Source of the DNA: Bin80 sp965116685
Lineage (GTDB): Bacteria > Bacteroidota > Rhodothermia > Rhodothermales > Bin80
Length of the DNA: 64,000 nucleotides
Assembly: GCA_965116685.1 (NCBI GenBank)
Contig: OZ220707.1
Location: 1,922,001-1,986,000, forward strand
Direction of reading: 5' to 3'
The position numbers were made by a program, and so were the translations under genes. Of the stretch, positions 42,077 through 51,223 are shown piece after piece; position 1 is the stretch's first letter; each line of letters opens with the position of its first letter. A model generated the notes under the pieces. It did no database searches and was not told the origin of the DNA. It worked only from the letters and a program-made list of their open reading frames with translations.

Positions 42077-44265
42077 TCCTGTAACTTGCGGACCGCTTCG
42101 TCTACGATGTCGGCCTTGTCAAACCAATATTCCCGGAGTAGAGGTTCGATTTCCTGTTGGATAATCGCCTTGTACCAGGATTCGTCGAACACCTCCACGC
42201 CGGTACTTGAACAGAAGTAACTGTGCCCGACCTCAAAGCCGGGGCCAAGGTTTGCATGATCTGCACGAATTTCTCCATTCAGAGATGAAAACCGGTTGCT
42301 GATCTTTTTGGCGAGCTCCTTGGGAACCCCCATGTTATTCTTATTCTGAAGATAGTTGCTGAACTGGTCGGTCCCGAAGGCTGGAGCAAGGCGAAAGAAC
42401 GAGAATCGCCTTCGCAAAGCATAGTCTACCATTGCCAGAGACCGGTCTGCCGTGTTCATCATGCCGATCAGGTAGAGGTTCGCTGGAACGTGGAAGGGCT
42501 CATCTTCGGGCGAATAGGTGAGCGGAACGGCATACTCGGGCCCTCGCTTGTCAGCCTCAATGAGTAACATCAATTCACCAAAGATCTTGCTGAGGTTCCC
42601 GCGGTTTATCTCGTCAATAATAAACACATACCGATTATTAGGGTTGGCTGCAGCCTCGCGGCAGAAAGAGTGGAAGATTCCGTTACGTCGCTCGAATCCT
42701 CCCTTTTCACTCGGACGATATCCTTGGATAAAATCCTCGTATGCGTAGCTCTGGTGGAATTGGATCATCTGTACCCTCTCGGGGGCCTCATACCCAATTA
42801 CCATATAGGCCAGCCGCTTAGCGATGAATGTCTTTCCGACCCCGGGAGGCCCCTCAAGGACAACATTTTTCTTGCGATTTAAAGCATTGATGATGTCGTC
42901 AAAGAACTCCTCCGAAAGAAAAAGATCCTGCAAGGCTTCCTCTTTAGTGTACGGTTTTGGATGTTCAGCCCCTTCCATTAACCGAAAAGCGAACTGGAGC
43001 CATTCTTTGTAGAGAGTAAAGTCGGTGAGAGTCTTGGTGGTAATGTGGCGTGGTTTGGGGAGGTCCCAAGAGCCGATCTTTTCCCACTTGACGCGACGCA
43101 CATGTCGCAATTTCTGACGAGTCTCGTAGAACTCGTAGTCGGATTCAATGACCCCATAACCCAACAACAGAGATCCGCTCCGCTTGAATATGACATGGTC
43201 GCCAGGTTGCATCTCGCGGGTAAACTGGTGACAGGCGAGTGAATCCATGAGAGGATTCTTTTTGCCATAAAGTTCCTTCAGTTTTTCAGTTATGGCCGGC
43301 TGATCATCGTAAGCCAAGAGGTCACCGAGCTCATCTCACTTGATCGAGATGATCCCCTTATTCTGAAACTCTTTCCAATACCCAGCAAGTTCGCTCTCTC
43401 CGAGCACCCATACCCGACTGTTCCCGAAATTTTGTTGATACCATTGGTCAAGATCTTTTTCATCCGGCCGCCAGATCTGCAGATAAGGGTCGTCGTGGAA
43501 ATCAAAATTGGGACGGGCTTTTTCTTTGCGGAGCTTCTTTCGGATTGAGAGGAGTTTTTGATCAAGGGCGATCAGGTTCGTGTAGTCTAATAATGCCGGT
43601 TGTTCCCCGAATTCAGCCATGAATTCGCGCACGATGATCTTCTTTTGAGAGGACGTGGCAAAGGGCTCGAAGTCCTTGGGGAACAGCAGGTATAATAGGA
43701 TGTGTCGAAGTTGGCGATCCCCCGCTCCCTCCTGTTTATCCAACCATTCCGCGAAACGCCAAGCGTTTCCAAGTAGCGTATTGTGTCGCTCTGTTTCCAA
43801 GCGTAACCATTCTTCCATCATTTTGATGAAGAAGAGGAATTCTCGCCATCTAATTGAGTTGTAGGCTTGGCCAGGATGTCCAATACCCAAGCGAAGGGAG
43901 TCTTTTAGGTCAAACGGAGCATCGGGGAATGAATCACCTGACCATTCCCAGATCTGGCGAATCTGCTGAAGCTTCGTTTCGGGTCGCATTGAGTCAGATA
44001 CTGGAAACAGGTACATCACCCAGAACATTTCTGCCGCCAACTGCTTCGCGGCTTTAGGTGCGGGAGCCAGTTGTTTCTCAAGCTTCTCAAAGAAGGTCCC
44101 TTCTCCTTCGTCCAAGTTTTCTACAAAGTACTTGACGAGATATCCAATATTCTGGGAAGCCCAAAGCTGATTGTCGGTGAAGACAGATCCATTATTTGAA
44201 AGGCAGCGGTTTCGCCAGTGGGCGACTGCACGGAGAACGGGATGATCCAGGGAGGGTTTCGGCAT
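42073..44265 (-). pseudogene. mcrB: McrB-type AAA+ GTPase with EVE-like domain, interrupted by one in-frame TGA
   Basis: Two same-frame open stretches meet at a TGA (43338-43336). Upstream, 309 codons encode a helical N-terminal domain and the first strand of an EVE-like modified-base reader (VWVLGESELAGYWKEFQNKG, IISIK). Straight after TGA the frame continues DELGDLLAYDDQPAITEKL and MQPGDHVIFKRSGSLLLGYG, the rest of the EVE domain. The AAA+ motor follows with GPPGVGKTFIAKRL, VFIIDEINRGN and MNTADRS. EVE domains have Trp after the I-x-I strand, so TGG to TGA explains the stop. A downstream TTG could start a motor-only protein. No frameshift is needed. Confidence 0.82.
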
Positions 44266-44687
44266 CTTAAATCGGCTTCAGATTGGTCACGTCTAATAGG
44301 TCTGCAAAAATAACGTGTCCGTCATAATTTTCGTTCTGGGGCGATCGAAAAAGCAACTTGCAGGAAACAGTAAGGCTCCAAGGATTTTATCGGTGAGTTT
44401 CGCGGGCACCACCCCCGGGTTATTGCCCCCTGCGTTTCCGTACTTTTTCTTGTATTGCCCTGATATAGTCCGCTCTTTGGTTCAGAGGGATGTCTTCCCT
44501 CAGGGGGACAACGATAGGCTCCCATGTAAGCGTATCGGTGGTCACGCTTGTACCTCCCCAGCTGTTCTTTGGCGCCCTCATACCTCTGCCTCGCTGCAGA
44601 CGCAAACCTCGCTGCAGCTTGGTGGCCATCCTGGGGCACCCCGATGCCGAGCTCCCAGACCCGCCTCAATTGCAAGAACAGCGAATG
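44266..44687. other. Gap upstream of mcrB containing one possible small gene
   Basis: About 420 bases between mcrB and tRNA-Val. Only the 41-codon frame at 44420-44545 is supported. The mcrB promoter presumably lies in the first 150 bases. No terminator was identified. Confidence 0.35.
44420..44545 (-). CDS. Possible 41-residue protein, unknown
   Basis: The reverse frame starts at a GTG (44545) placed 7 bases after a strong GGGGAGG ribosome binding sequence. It reads MTTDTLTWEPIVVPLREDIP, then LNQRADYIRAIQEKVRKRRG and Q, ending TAA. The composition is protein-like with a basic amphipathic C-terminal helix. It lies downstream of the tRNA-Val/tRNA-Gly pair and upstream of mcrB on the same strand. 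No family recognised; it could be a short antitoxin-like or regulatory peptide, but that is only a guess. Confidence 0.35.
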   Translation of the reverse strand: MTTDTLTWEPIVVPLREDIPLNQRADYIRAIQEKVRKRRGQ

Positions 44688-44762
44688 TGGGCGGTGAGGG
44701 ATTCGAACCCCCGGCCTCCTGCTTGTAAGGCAGGCGCTCTAAACCAACTGAGCTAACCGCCC
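44688..44762 (-). tRNA. tRNA-Val (TAC)
   Basis: On the reverse strand: acceptor GGGCGGT/ACCGCCC, D-arm gctc/gagc, anticodon arm CCTGC-cttacaa-GCAGG with anticodon TAC, T-arm GGGGG-ttcgaat-CCCTC and discriminator A. It follows tRNA-Gly with 4 bases between. CCA is not encoded. Confidence 0.95.
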
Positions 44763-44766
44763 GGAG

Positions 44767-44839
44767 AGCGGGAAACGGGAATCGAACCCGCGACCTTCAG
44801 CTTGGGAAGCTGACGCTCTACCGATTGAGCTATTCCCGC
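44767..44839 (-). tRNA. tRNA-Gly (CCC)
   Basis: On the reverse strand: acceptor GCGGGAA/TTCCCGC, D-arm gctc/gagc, anticodon arm TCAGC-ttcccaa-GCTGA with anticodon CCC, T-arm GCGGG-ttcgatt-CCCGT and discriminator T. The CCC isoacceptor is dispensable where a TCC tRNA exists, so its presence implies a fuller glycine tRNA set. It is divergent from rpmH. Confidence 0.93.
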
Positions 44840-44964
44840 AAAAAGAAGCAAAATACTCACAAGGTGCGTTAAAGACAAAATGTGGGGTCGTGAAAGGATG
44901 CGTCAAGTGTTGAACTGACGAGATTCTGCTGCCCCATTCATCTTATTTGAATAAATAGAGTTCC

Positions 44965-45120
44965 ATGAAACGCACATACCAACCAAGTCGACGAAAGCGC
45001 CGTAATAAGCACGGGTTTCGTTCGAGAATGGCAGATAAGGATGGCCGCAATGTGTTGGCAAGACGCCGCCGGAAAGGGCGCAAGAGCCTTTCAGTAAGCG
45101 ATCGTTACGTTGGCAAATAG
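44965..45120 (+). CDS. rpmH: 50S ribosomal protein L34
   Basis: A 51-residue, very basic protein. MKRTYQPSRRKRRNKHGFRS and the middle RMADKDGRNVLARRRRKGRK are diagnostic; the tail SLSVSDRYVGK is slightly extended. It was read directly because of its size. It opens the conserved rpmH-rnpA-yidC-mnmE-mnmG-rsmG cluster; rnpA starts 3 bases after its stop. Confidence 0.97.
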   Translation: MKRTYQPSRRKRRNKHGFRSRMADKDGRNVLARRRRKGRKSLSVSDRYVGK

Positions 45121-45123
45121 TGA

Positions 45124-45534
45124 ATGACGACGGTTGCTGAGCAGCGGTTTCCGCGTTCGATGCGACTGAAGCGTCGGCGGTTGATTGCGCCACTTTTTGA
45201 GCGGTCCGCCTCCGACACCAAGTCTTTGGTGACAGGGAGTATCCGAATCCTATATCGGTTTGTTCCTCGTAGCACGACAGGGACCGGTGCACCAATACAG
45301 GTTGGCTTCGCGCCCAGCCGGTACAGGAATGCAGTACAGCGTAATCGGATTAGACGCCAGATGCGGGAAACCTGGCGAAGGAACCAGGATCTCATCGGGA
45401 TCCAGACCATCCCCGCAGCACAGACGCTCACGATGATGGTCCTCGGTCGCAATTCCAACCGCAACCAAGAACTTCCTCAAGACCTATTACAGGCGATGCA
45501 CCTTTTGCATCAATCATTAAACAAGGGAGACTGA
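45124..45534 (+). CDS. rnpA: Ribonuclease P protein component
   Basis: A 136-residue protein. The signature R-N-R-x-x-R appears as RNAVQRNRIRRQMRE (about residues 72-86). The N-terminal LKRRRLIAPLFERS and the central strand IQVGFAPSRYR fit RnpA. With the rnpB RNA it removes 5' leaders from tRNA precursors. It follows rpmH by 3 bases and precedes yidC by 3 bases. The usual yidD gene between rnpA and yidC is missing. Confidence 0.92.
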   Translation: MTTVAEQRFPRSMRLKRRRLIAPLFERSASDTKSLVTGSIRILYRFVPRSTTGTGAPIQVGFAPSRYRNAVQRNRIRRQMRETWRRNQDLIGIQTIPAAQTLTMMVLGRNSNRNQELPQDLLQAMHLLHQSLNKGD

Positions 45535-45537
45535 CAC

Positions 45538-47319
45538 GTGGACCGGAATACGATAATCGCAGTCGTGATGATCACGGCGATCATGATCGTGTGGATGATG
45601 ATGATGCCTTCCCCGCCGCCTCCAGAGCCGGTAGAGGAGATGACGCAGCAACCTGTAGAGGAGGGGACGCAACCCGCAAATGAACTTCAAGTGGAACAGG
45701 GCGTGCTGGATTCGGTGCTGATTCCAATTGCCGAGACACCTGCTCAGGAAGCTCGGGAAATAACCGTGGAAACAGATCTGTATACGGCTCAACTCTCAGA
45801 TTTGGGTGCAACCCTGAAGAGGTTTGAACTCAAAGAGTATTTCAGGTACGATCAGGTCAGCCGGGTTCAACTGGTTGACAGCACCGGTCCAGGAGCGATC
45901 AGTATTGGATTTCAGTCGCCTGGGGCACGCAATATTGATACACGAACGATATGGTTTACGCAGCGGGACTCAACCGATACGATCAATGCGATCCAGAGCC
46001 CAGCCGCCGTGGTCTTTGAAGCGGCAATTGGCAGTGGTCGTCTGCGGTTGACCTACACGTTCACTCCCGGAGACTACGAGATCGGTCTGGAAGTCGCCCA
46101 CTTCAATGCGGCCGGATTCCAGACGGCGGAAGGGTACGAGCTGGTCTGGAATGGGGCAATCCCGTTCAGCGAAGATGTAGCCTACCGAAAAGAAGAGGTC
46201 AACAAGGTCGGTGCATATGCCCGAAGTGGAAATGATGTGGAGGGAATTAATCTGCAGAGAAACGAGATCGCGGATCGGACGCTGCGGGGTAATGTGTCCT
46301 GGATTGGGGTCAAGAATAAATACTTCGGTGCAGTGGTTCTGGCCGATGAGCCGGCAAGAGAAGCGGAGCTACTCGGTGAGCGTCTCGGAGAGGCTGATGA
46401 CCCGGAGGTGATCGTCGACTTTCGTGCCAGCCTGTTTGTTGGCCCCCCGGATGAAGCTCCAGATACCTACCGAATCTACCTGGGTCCACTCGAATATCGC
46501 AAAATCAGTCGCTATGATGGTGTCTACGGGATGGTAGACTATGGCTGGGATGCCTTTGAGTGGATGACAAGGCCGCTCGCAATTGCGGTATTTATTCCAG
46601 TATTCGGCTTCCTGAGCAGCATCATTGACAGTTATGGCCTGGTGATCATTGTCTTTTGCCTTTTGATCAAGGCGGTCCTGCTTCCATTGACGCTCAGCTC
46701 CTACAAGAGTATGGCGAAAATGAGGGAGCTGCAGCCCAAAATGCAGGAGATCAAGGAAAAATATCCAGACAATCCGCAAAAGCAGCAGGAGGCGACCATC
46801 AAGATGTATCGCGAGTCCGGTACCAATCCCCTGGGAGCCTGTTTGCCGATGTTGTTGCAGTATCCCATCATCATTGCTCTGTGGCAGTTTTTGCAGCAAT
46901 CCATCGAAATTCGACAGCAGGGCTTTCTCTGGGCTCCTGATCTGTCCGCCCCAGATGTAATCCTGAATCTACCCTTTGCCATTCCGTTTTATGGGGACTT
47001 CGTTGCAGGATTTACGATTCTCATGGGTTTGTCAATGATCGTGCAGATGCGGATGCAGGCAACCCCGGCATCCGGGCCGCAGACAAAAATCTTTATGTAC
47101 ATGATGCCGGTGATGATTTTCGTCATTTTCAACCGCTTGCCATCCGGCCTAAGCTTATATTATTTCTGTTACAACGTTTTTTCGGCGGCGCAGCAGCAGT
47201 TCATCAATAAATCGATGAAGAAAAAAGCTGCGTCAGAAAAAGCCGTGGTCAAAAAATCAAGCAAAATCAAGCCGGTCAAAGGAGTGGGCAGAGGCTCCGG
47301 AAAGAAGGCTCGAAGGTAA
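45538..47319 (+). CDS. yidC: Membrane protein insertase YidC
   Basis: A 593-residue protein with the gram-negative layout. An N-terminal transmembrane helix (IIAVVMITAIMIVWMMMMPS) is followed by a large periplasmic domain (about 60-350) and the conserved five-helix insertase core (from LAIAVFIPVFGFL) with SSYKSMAKMRELQPKMQEIK and NPLGACLPMLLQYPIIIALW. The hydrophilic groove Arg is in the SIEIRQQGF region. A basic C-terminal tail (KKSSKIKPVKGVGRGSGKKA) can dock ribosomes. It starts at a GTG. It inserts inner-membrane proteins alone or with SecYEG. Confidence 0.95.
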   Translation: MDRNTIIAVVMITAIMIVWMMMMPSPPPPEPVEEMTQQPVEEGTQPANELQVEQGVLDSVLIPIAETPAQEAREITVETDLYTAQLSDLGATLKRFELKEYFRYDQVSRVQLVDSTGPGAISIGFQSPGARNIDTRTIWFTQRDSTDTINAIQSPAAVVFEAAIGSGRLRLTYTFTPGDYEIGLEVAHFNAAGFQTAEGYELVWNGAIPFSEDVAYRKEEVNKVGAYARSGNDVEGINLQRNEIADRTLRGNVSWIGVKNKYFGAVVLADEPAREAELLGERLGEADDPEVIVDFRASLFVGPPDEAPDTYRIYLGPLEYRKISRYDGVYGMVDYGWDAFEWMTRPLAIAVFIPVFGFLSSIIDSYGLVIIVFCLLIKAVLLPLTLSSYKSMAKMRELQPKMQEIKEKYPDNPQKQQEATIKMYRESGTNPLGACLPMLLQYPIIIALWQFLQQSIEIRQQGFLWAPDLSAPDVILNLPFAIPFYGDFVAGFTILMGLSMIVQMRMQATPASGPQTKIFMYMMPVMIFVIFNRLPSGLSLYYFCYNVFSAAQQQFINKSMKKKAASEKAVVKKSSKIKPVKGVGRGSGKKARR

Positions 47320-47325
47320 ATCACT

Positions 47326-48672
47326 ATGCTCGTCCAGGATACGATTGCGGCGATTGCGACCGCACCCGGTCTTGCGGCGCTTTCAATAGTTCGTGTGTCC
47401 GGGCCCGAGGCCTGTCCAATTGCCTCCACCTGCTTCTCGGGGCACAACCTTGAGACCGCTGCGTCCCATACCGCCCACGTCGGGATGTGGAAGAGTCCTG
47501 AGGGCTCTAGGATTGATCAGGTGGTTGCGACGGTATTTCGCAAGCCCCGTACCGCAACCGGAGAGGATGTAGTGGAGATTACCTGCCATGGAGGGGACTA
47601 TGTGGCGGCATTAGTGCTGCAAAGTCTCCTTGACCAAGGTGCCCGACTGGCACGACCCGGTGAGTTCACCCAACGCGCGTTCCTAGCAGGAAAAATGGAT
47701 CTTGTCCAGGCAGAAGCAGTTGCTGACCTAATCCATGCCTCCAGTGAGCAGGCGCACAAGGTTTCCCTGGCAGCCTATGAAGGGCATTACTCAGAAGGAC
47801 TTGAAGTGCTGCGGACGGCGATCCTCGAATTGTGCGCACTGGCGGAACTCGAAATTGATTTCACCGATGAGGACGTCGAATTTGCGGATCGGACCACGCT
47901 CCATGATCTGATTGAAAACGCATTGAGACAGGTGCAGGAATTACTTGAGTCAACACGACTTGGAACCGTGGTGAGAGAGGGAGTCCGGGTTGTAATTGCC
48001 GGTCGACCGAATGCAGGGAAATCCACAATACTAAATAGTATTTCGGGTCGTGACCGGGCAATTGTAAGCGAAGAGCCAGGGACGACCAGGGATGTACTGG
48101 AGGTCGATGCCGAGTTTGGGGGATTACGATTTCGCTTTATGGATACTGCAGGGCTGCGAAAAAGCACGGACTCCATTGAACAGGAGGGGGTTCAGCGTGC
48201 CTATCGAATGATCGACACAGCAGATATTGTGATTTATGTCTATGATCTTGCCTGCGGGTTTTCAGAAGAAGATCAAACCGCATTGAAGAGCCTGAAAAAC
48301 ACGCCGGTGATCCTGGTTGGAAACAAGGCAGATCTTGTCCCGGAGGGAAAAAGGAAGGGATTGCAGTTGACGGCAATCGGTGGACCCAAGGCAGTGGAGC
48401 CTCTGGTTCATGCACTGCTTGAGCAGGCGACAAAGAGCTATGGGAATGCAGATGCATCTAGAACGGTGATCAATGCAAGGCATAAAACCCATCTAAAGAG
48501 CGCACATCGGGCACTTTTGGATGCGAGAGCAGCACTGAGTGCAAATCAGCCACCGGATATTTTTTCATTGGATTTGCAAGCTGCTGCACGTGAACTGGGG
48601 ATGATTACGGGTGTGATCACCAACGAAACGGTGCTGGGGGCAATATTTTCGAGATTTTGCATTGGCAAGTAG
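47326..48672 (+). CDS. mnmE: tRNA modification GTPase MnmE
   Basis: A 448-residue protein. The N-terminal folate-binding domain begins DTIAAIATAPGLAALSIVRV. The G domain has GRPNAGKSTILNSISGRDRA, DTAGLRKSTDSIEQEGV and VGNKADLV, and the C-terminus ends with the FCIGK motif whose Cys is functional. With MnmG it makes the 5-carboxymethylaminomethyl group on U34 of some tRNAs. It is 6 bases after yidC, and mnmG starts 7 bases after its stop. Confidence 0.96.
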   Translation: MLVQDTIAAIATAPGLAALSIVRVSGPEACPIASTCFSGHNLETAASHTAHVGMWKSPEGSRIDQVVATVFRKPRTATGEDVVEITCHGGDYVAALVLQSLLDQGARLARPGEFTQRAFLAGKMDLVQAEAVADLIHASSEQAHKVSLAAYEGHYSEGLEVLRTAILELCALAELEIDFTDEDVEFADRTTLHDLIENALRQVQELLESTRLGTVVREGVRVVIAGRPNAGKSTILNSISGRDRAIVSEEPGTTRDVLEVDAEFGGLRFRFMDTAGLRKSTDSIEQEGVQRAYRMIDTADIVIYVYDLACGFSEEDQTALKSLKNTPVILVGNKADLVPEGKRKGLQLTAIGGPKAVEPLVHALLEQATKSYGNADASRTVINARHKTHLKSAHRALLDARAALSANQPPDIFSLDLQAAARELGMITGVITNETVLGAIFSRFCIGK

Positions 48673-48679
48673 CACAGAG

Positions 48680-50548
48680 ATGGACTCAAGCTTTGACATT
48701 ATTGTGGTTGGCGGCGGGCATGCAGGGACAGAGGCGGCGGCGGCGACCGCCCGGTTGGGTGCCCGCACGCTTCTGATTACCATGAGCTTGGAAGCGATTG
48801 GTCGGATGTCCTGCAATCCAGCCATTGGCGGGATTGGCAAGGGGCATATTGTACGGGAGATTGATGCGTTGGGAGGCATCATGGGCTCTGCAGCAGACGC
48901 GGCCGGGATCCAGTTCAGGATGCTGAATCGCCGGAAGGGGCCGGCGGTATGGGGTCCCCGGGCACAATCAGACCGGATTGAGTATGCAACCTTTGTTCGC
49001 CAAGCCCTGGAAAACATCCCGGGACTCTATATGCGTGCCGACATGGTCACGGCCCTTGAGGTGGACCATGGCCAGGTTTGTGGGGTGCGAACTCGACTAG
49101 GTCGCACCTATGGTGCAAAGGCCGTCATCCTCACAAACGGTACGTTCATGAATGGTTTGATCCATGTTGGGGAGCGTCAGTTTGGGGGTGGGCGTATGGG
49201 GGAGCGGCAAAGCACCGGACTGACCGGCCAGTTGCATGAATTGGGGTTTGAAAGTGGCCGGCTGAAGACGGGTACGCCACCGCGTGTAGATGGAAGCACG
49301 ATTGACTATGCTGCAACGACAGAGCAGCCGGGAGATGAAAATCCAAGCCCCTTCTCCTTTATGACCGATGAATTGACCAGGGATCAACTCAGCTGTCACC
49401 TCACTTGGACGAACCCGGAGGTGCATGCAGTTCTCCGAAAGGGATTTGAGCAAAGCCCAATGTTTGCGGGGCGGATCGAGGGTAAAGGGCCGAGATATTG
49501 CCCTTCCATCGAAGACAAGATTGATCGTTTTGCTGCAAAAGAGCGTCATCAGCTCTTCCTGGAGCCGGAAGGTCGACGAACAACAGAGGTCTATGTAAAC
49601 GGATTTTCAACGAGTTTGCCGGAAGAAATCCAAGAGCAGGCCCTGCGCAAGGTGCCGGGATTGCAGCAGGTCCATATGCTGCGCCCGGGGTATGCAATAG
49701 AGTATGACTATTTTCCACCTCATCAGCTTCAGTATTCCCTGGAGACGAAGATGGTCAGCGGGCTGTTTTTTGCAGGACAGATCAACGGCACGACCGGGTA
49801 TGAGGAAGCGGCTGCGCAGGGGCTCATGGCAGGGATCAATGCAGTCCGCGGTCTTGGCGCAGAAAGTCCCGTGATTCTTCGTCGCTCAGAGGCGTACATC
49901 GGTGTCCTGATTGATGATCTGATTACCAAAGGGACGGAGGAGCCATATCGAATGTTCACGTCCAGGGCAGAACATCGTATGCTGCTTCGTCAGGATAACG
50001 CAGATGAGCGACTTACCCCTCTGGGCCAACGCCTCGGGCTGGTATCCGAAGCCCGCTATCAGCGTATGCAAACGCGCCAGAAAGCGGTAAAAGCAATTAT
50101 TTCCAGGCTATCGGAGCATACAATCCACCCCAAAACATGTAATTGTTATTTGAAAAAATCCGGAACGACTCCAATCAATGAGCCGGTCAAGGCTATTCAG
50201 ATCGTGTGCCGTCCAGAGGTGGGCTTGAAGGATCTGTTGGAGGCGGCCGGGATTTTCAGTCAGATCGTGGACCCGGCTCCAGGAATGGAGCCGGTCGAGC
50301 AACTCGCAGAAATCTCAATCAAGTACGCCGGATATGTAGCGAGGCAGGAGGGAGAAGCAAAGAAGATGATCGCGATGGAGACCCGACAAATCCCCCGGAG
50401 TTTCAACTTTGCAGAAGTCAACAATATTACGATGGAAGCTCGGGAAAAATTAAGCAAAATTCAACCTGAAACACTCGGACAGGCTTCGAGAATCAGCGGT
50501 GTAAGCCCAGCGGACATTGCCGTTTTGATGGTGCTCCTGGAGCGCTGA
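48680..50548 (+). CDS. mnmG: tRNA uridine 5-carboxymethylaminomethyl modification enzyme MnmG
   Basis: About 622 residues from the ATG of MDSSFDIIVVGGGHAGTEAA, which contains the FAD dinucleotide-binding motif. A TTG six codons upstream would overlap mnmE and is less likely. SCNPAIGGIGKGHIVREIDA, YCPSIEDKI and FTSRAEHRMLLRQDNAD are family hallmarks. The C-terminal helical domain binds MnmE. It follows mnmE and precedes rsmG by 18 bases. Confidence 0.96.
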   Translation: MDSSFDIIVVGGGHAGTEAAAATARLGARTLLITMSLEAIGRMSCNPAIGGIGKGHIVREIDALGGIMGSAADAAGIQFRMLNRRKGPAVWGPRAQSDRIEYATFVRQALENIPGLYMRADMVTALEVDHGQVCGVRTRLGRTYGAKAVILTNGTFMNGLIHVGERQFGGGRMGERQSTGLTGQLHELGFESGRLKTGTPPRVDGSTIDYAATTEQPGDENPSPFSFMTDELTRDQLSCHLTWTNPEVHAVLRKGFEQSPMFAGRIEGKGPRYCPSIEDKIDRFAAKERHQLFLEPEGRRTTEVYVNGFSTSLPEEIQEQALRKVPGLQQVHMLRPGYAIEYDYFPPHQLQYSLETKMVSGLFFAGQINGTTGYEEAAAQGLMAGINAVRGLGAESPVILRRSEAYIGVLIDDLITKGTEEPYRMFTSRAEHRMLLRQDNADERLTPLGQRLGLVSEARYQRMQTRQKAVKAIISRLSEHTIHPKTCNCYLKKSGTTPINEPVKAIQIVCRPEVGLKDLLEAAGIFSQIVDPAPGMEPVEQLAEISIKYAGYVARQEGEAKKMIAMETRQIPRSFNFAEVNNITMEAREKLSKIQPETLGQASRISGVSPADIAVLMVLLER

Positions 50549-50566
50549 GAGAAAGTAGACAACACA

Positions 50567-51223
50567 ATGTTTCACGTGAAACATCTTCCGCTGTCGATGC
50601 GGCCCTGGCAGCGGGAAAAGCTTCAAACGTATGCAAAACTCCTGCAGAACTATAATAAGCGGTTGAATTTACTCTCGCGGCGCACGACAACGGAAGGGTT
50701 TATCGAACATATTCAGGAGTGTCTGGCCTTTGTAGAGCAGCCATTTACTGCGGGATCTTCACTTGCAGACTGGGGCACGGGGGGAGGGTTGCCCGCGGTC
50801 CCCATGGCGGTCATGCTTCCAGAGGTAAAGGTGTATGCGGTTGATTCGGCTCAGAAAAAAAATCATGCGGTCAAGGCATTCAAGCGGGAGCTGGATCTGC
50901 CGAATTTATATCCGTGGCATGGCCAGGCGGAGGAATTTCCCTTTGAGATCCAGTGCAGCGTGTCTCGAGCGACTGCCTCGCTTCGCACCCTGTGGCGGTG
51001 GCATGTGCGAGTTGCCACGCCGGGGGGGATTCTCTATTGCCTCAAAGGAGGGGACCTAAGAGATGAGCAAAAGGATCTGGCCGCGGCGTTCCCGACGGTT
51101 CAAATCAAACAGGTGCCGGTGCCGGAATCTTCCCGGTTTGTGGTTCAGGTGAGCTCTGCTTCGCTGCCACTTGGCAAAGAATCTCGTGAGCCGCCTCCAC
51201 CGACAGAACATCCTGCACAATAG
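50567..51223 (+). CDS. rsmG: 16S rRNA (guanine-527-N7)-methyltransferase RsmG
   Basis: A 218-residue Rossmann methyltransferase. The SAM loop is SLADWGTGGGLPAVPMAVML (from about 66), and YNKRLNLLSRRT and SRATASLRTLWRW are family segments. RsmG makes m7G527, a site tied to streptomycin sensitivity. Its first six codons (MFHVKH) are a perfect parS site, described separately. Its last 119 bases overlap the convergent mfd gene. Downstream parA/parB genes, common in other genomes, are absent. Confidence 0.92.
   Translation: MFHVKHLPLSMRPWQREKLQTYAKLLQNYNKRLNLLSRRTTTEGFIEHIQECLAFVEQPFTAGSSLADWGTGGGLPAVPMAVMLPEVKVYAVDSAQKKNHAVKAFKRELDLPNLYPWHGQAEEFPFEIQCSVSRATASLRTLWRWHVRVATPGGILYCLKGGDLRDEQKDLAAAFPTVQIKQVPVPESSRFVVQVSSASLPLGKESREPPPPTEHPAQ
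50568..50583. promoter_or_regulatory. parS: parS centromere site 1
   Basis: TGTTTCACGTGAAACA is a perfect 16-base palindrome identical to the widely conserved ParB binding site. It spans codons 1-6 of rsmG (the ATG begins one base earlier). ParB loads here, spreads and recruits SMC for origin segregation. Coding and centromere functions share the same bases. Confidence 0.95.

Noticed and set aside
43336..43338. TGA at a conserved Trp position in mcrB read as evidence for UGA = Trp recoding
   Set aside because: Many intact genes here end in TGA at the expected length (for example fabD), and no other conserved Trp codon reads TGA, so a single nonsense mutation is far more likely.
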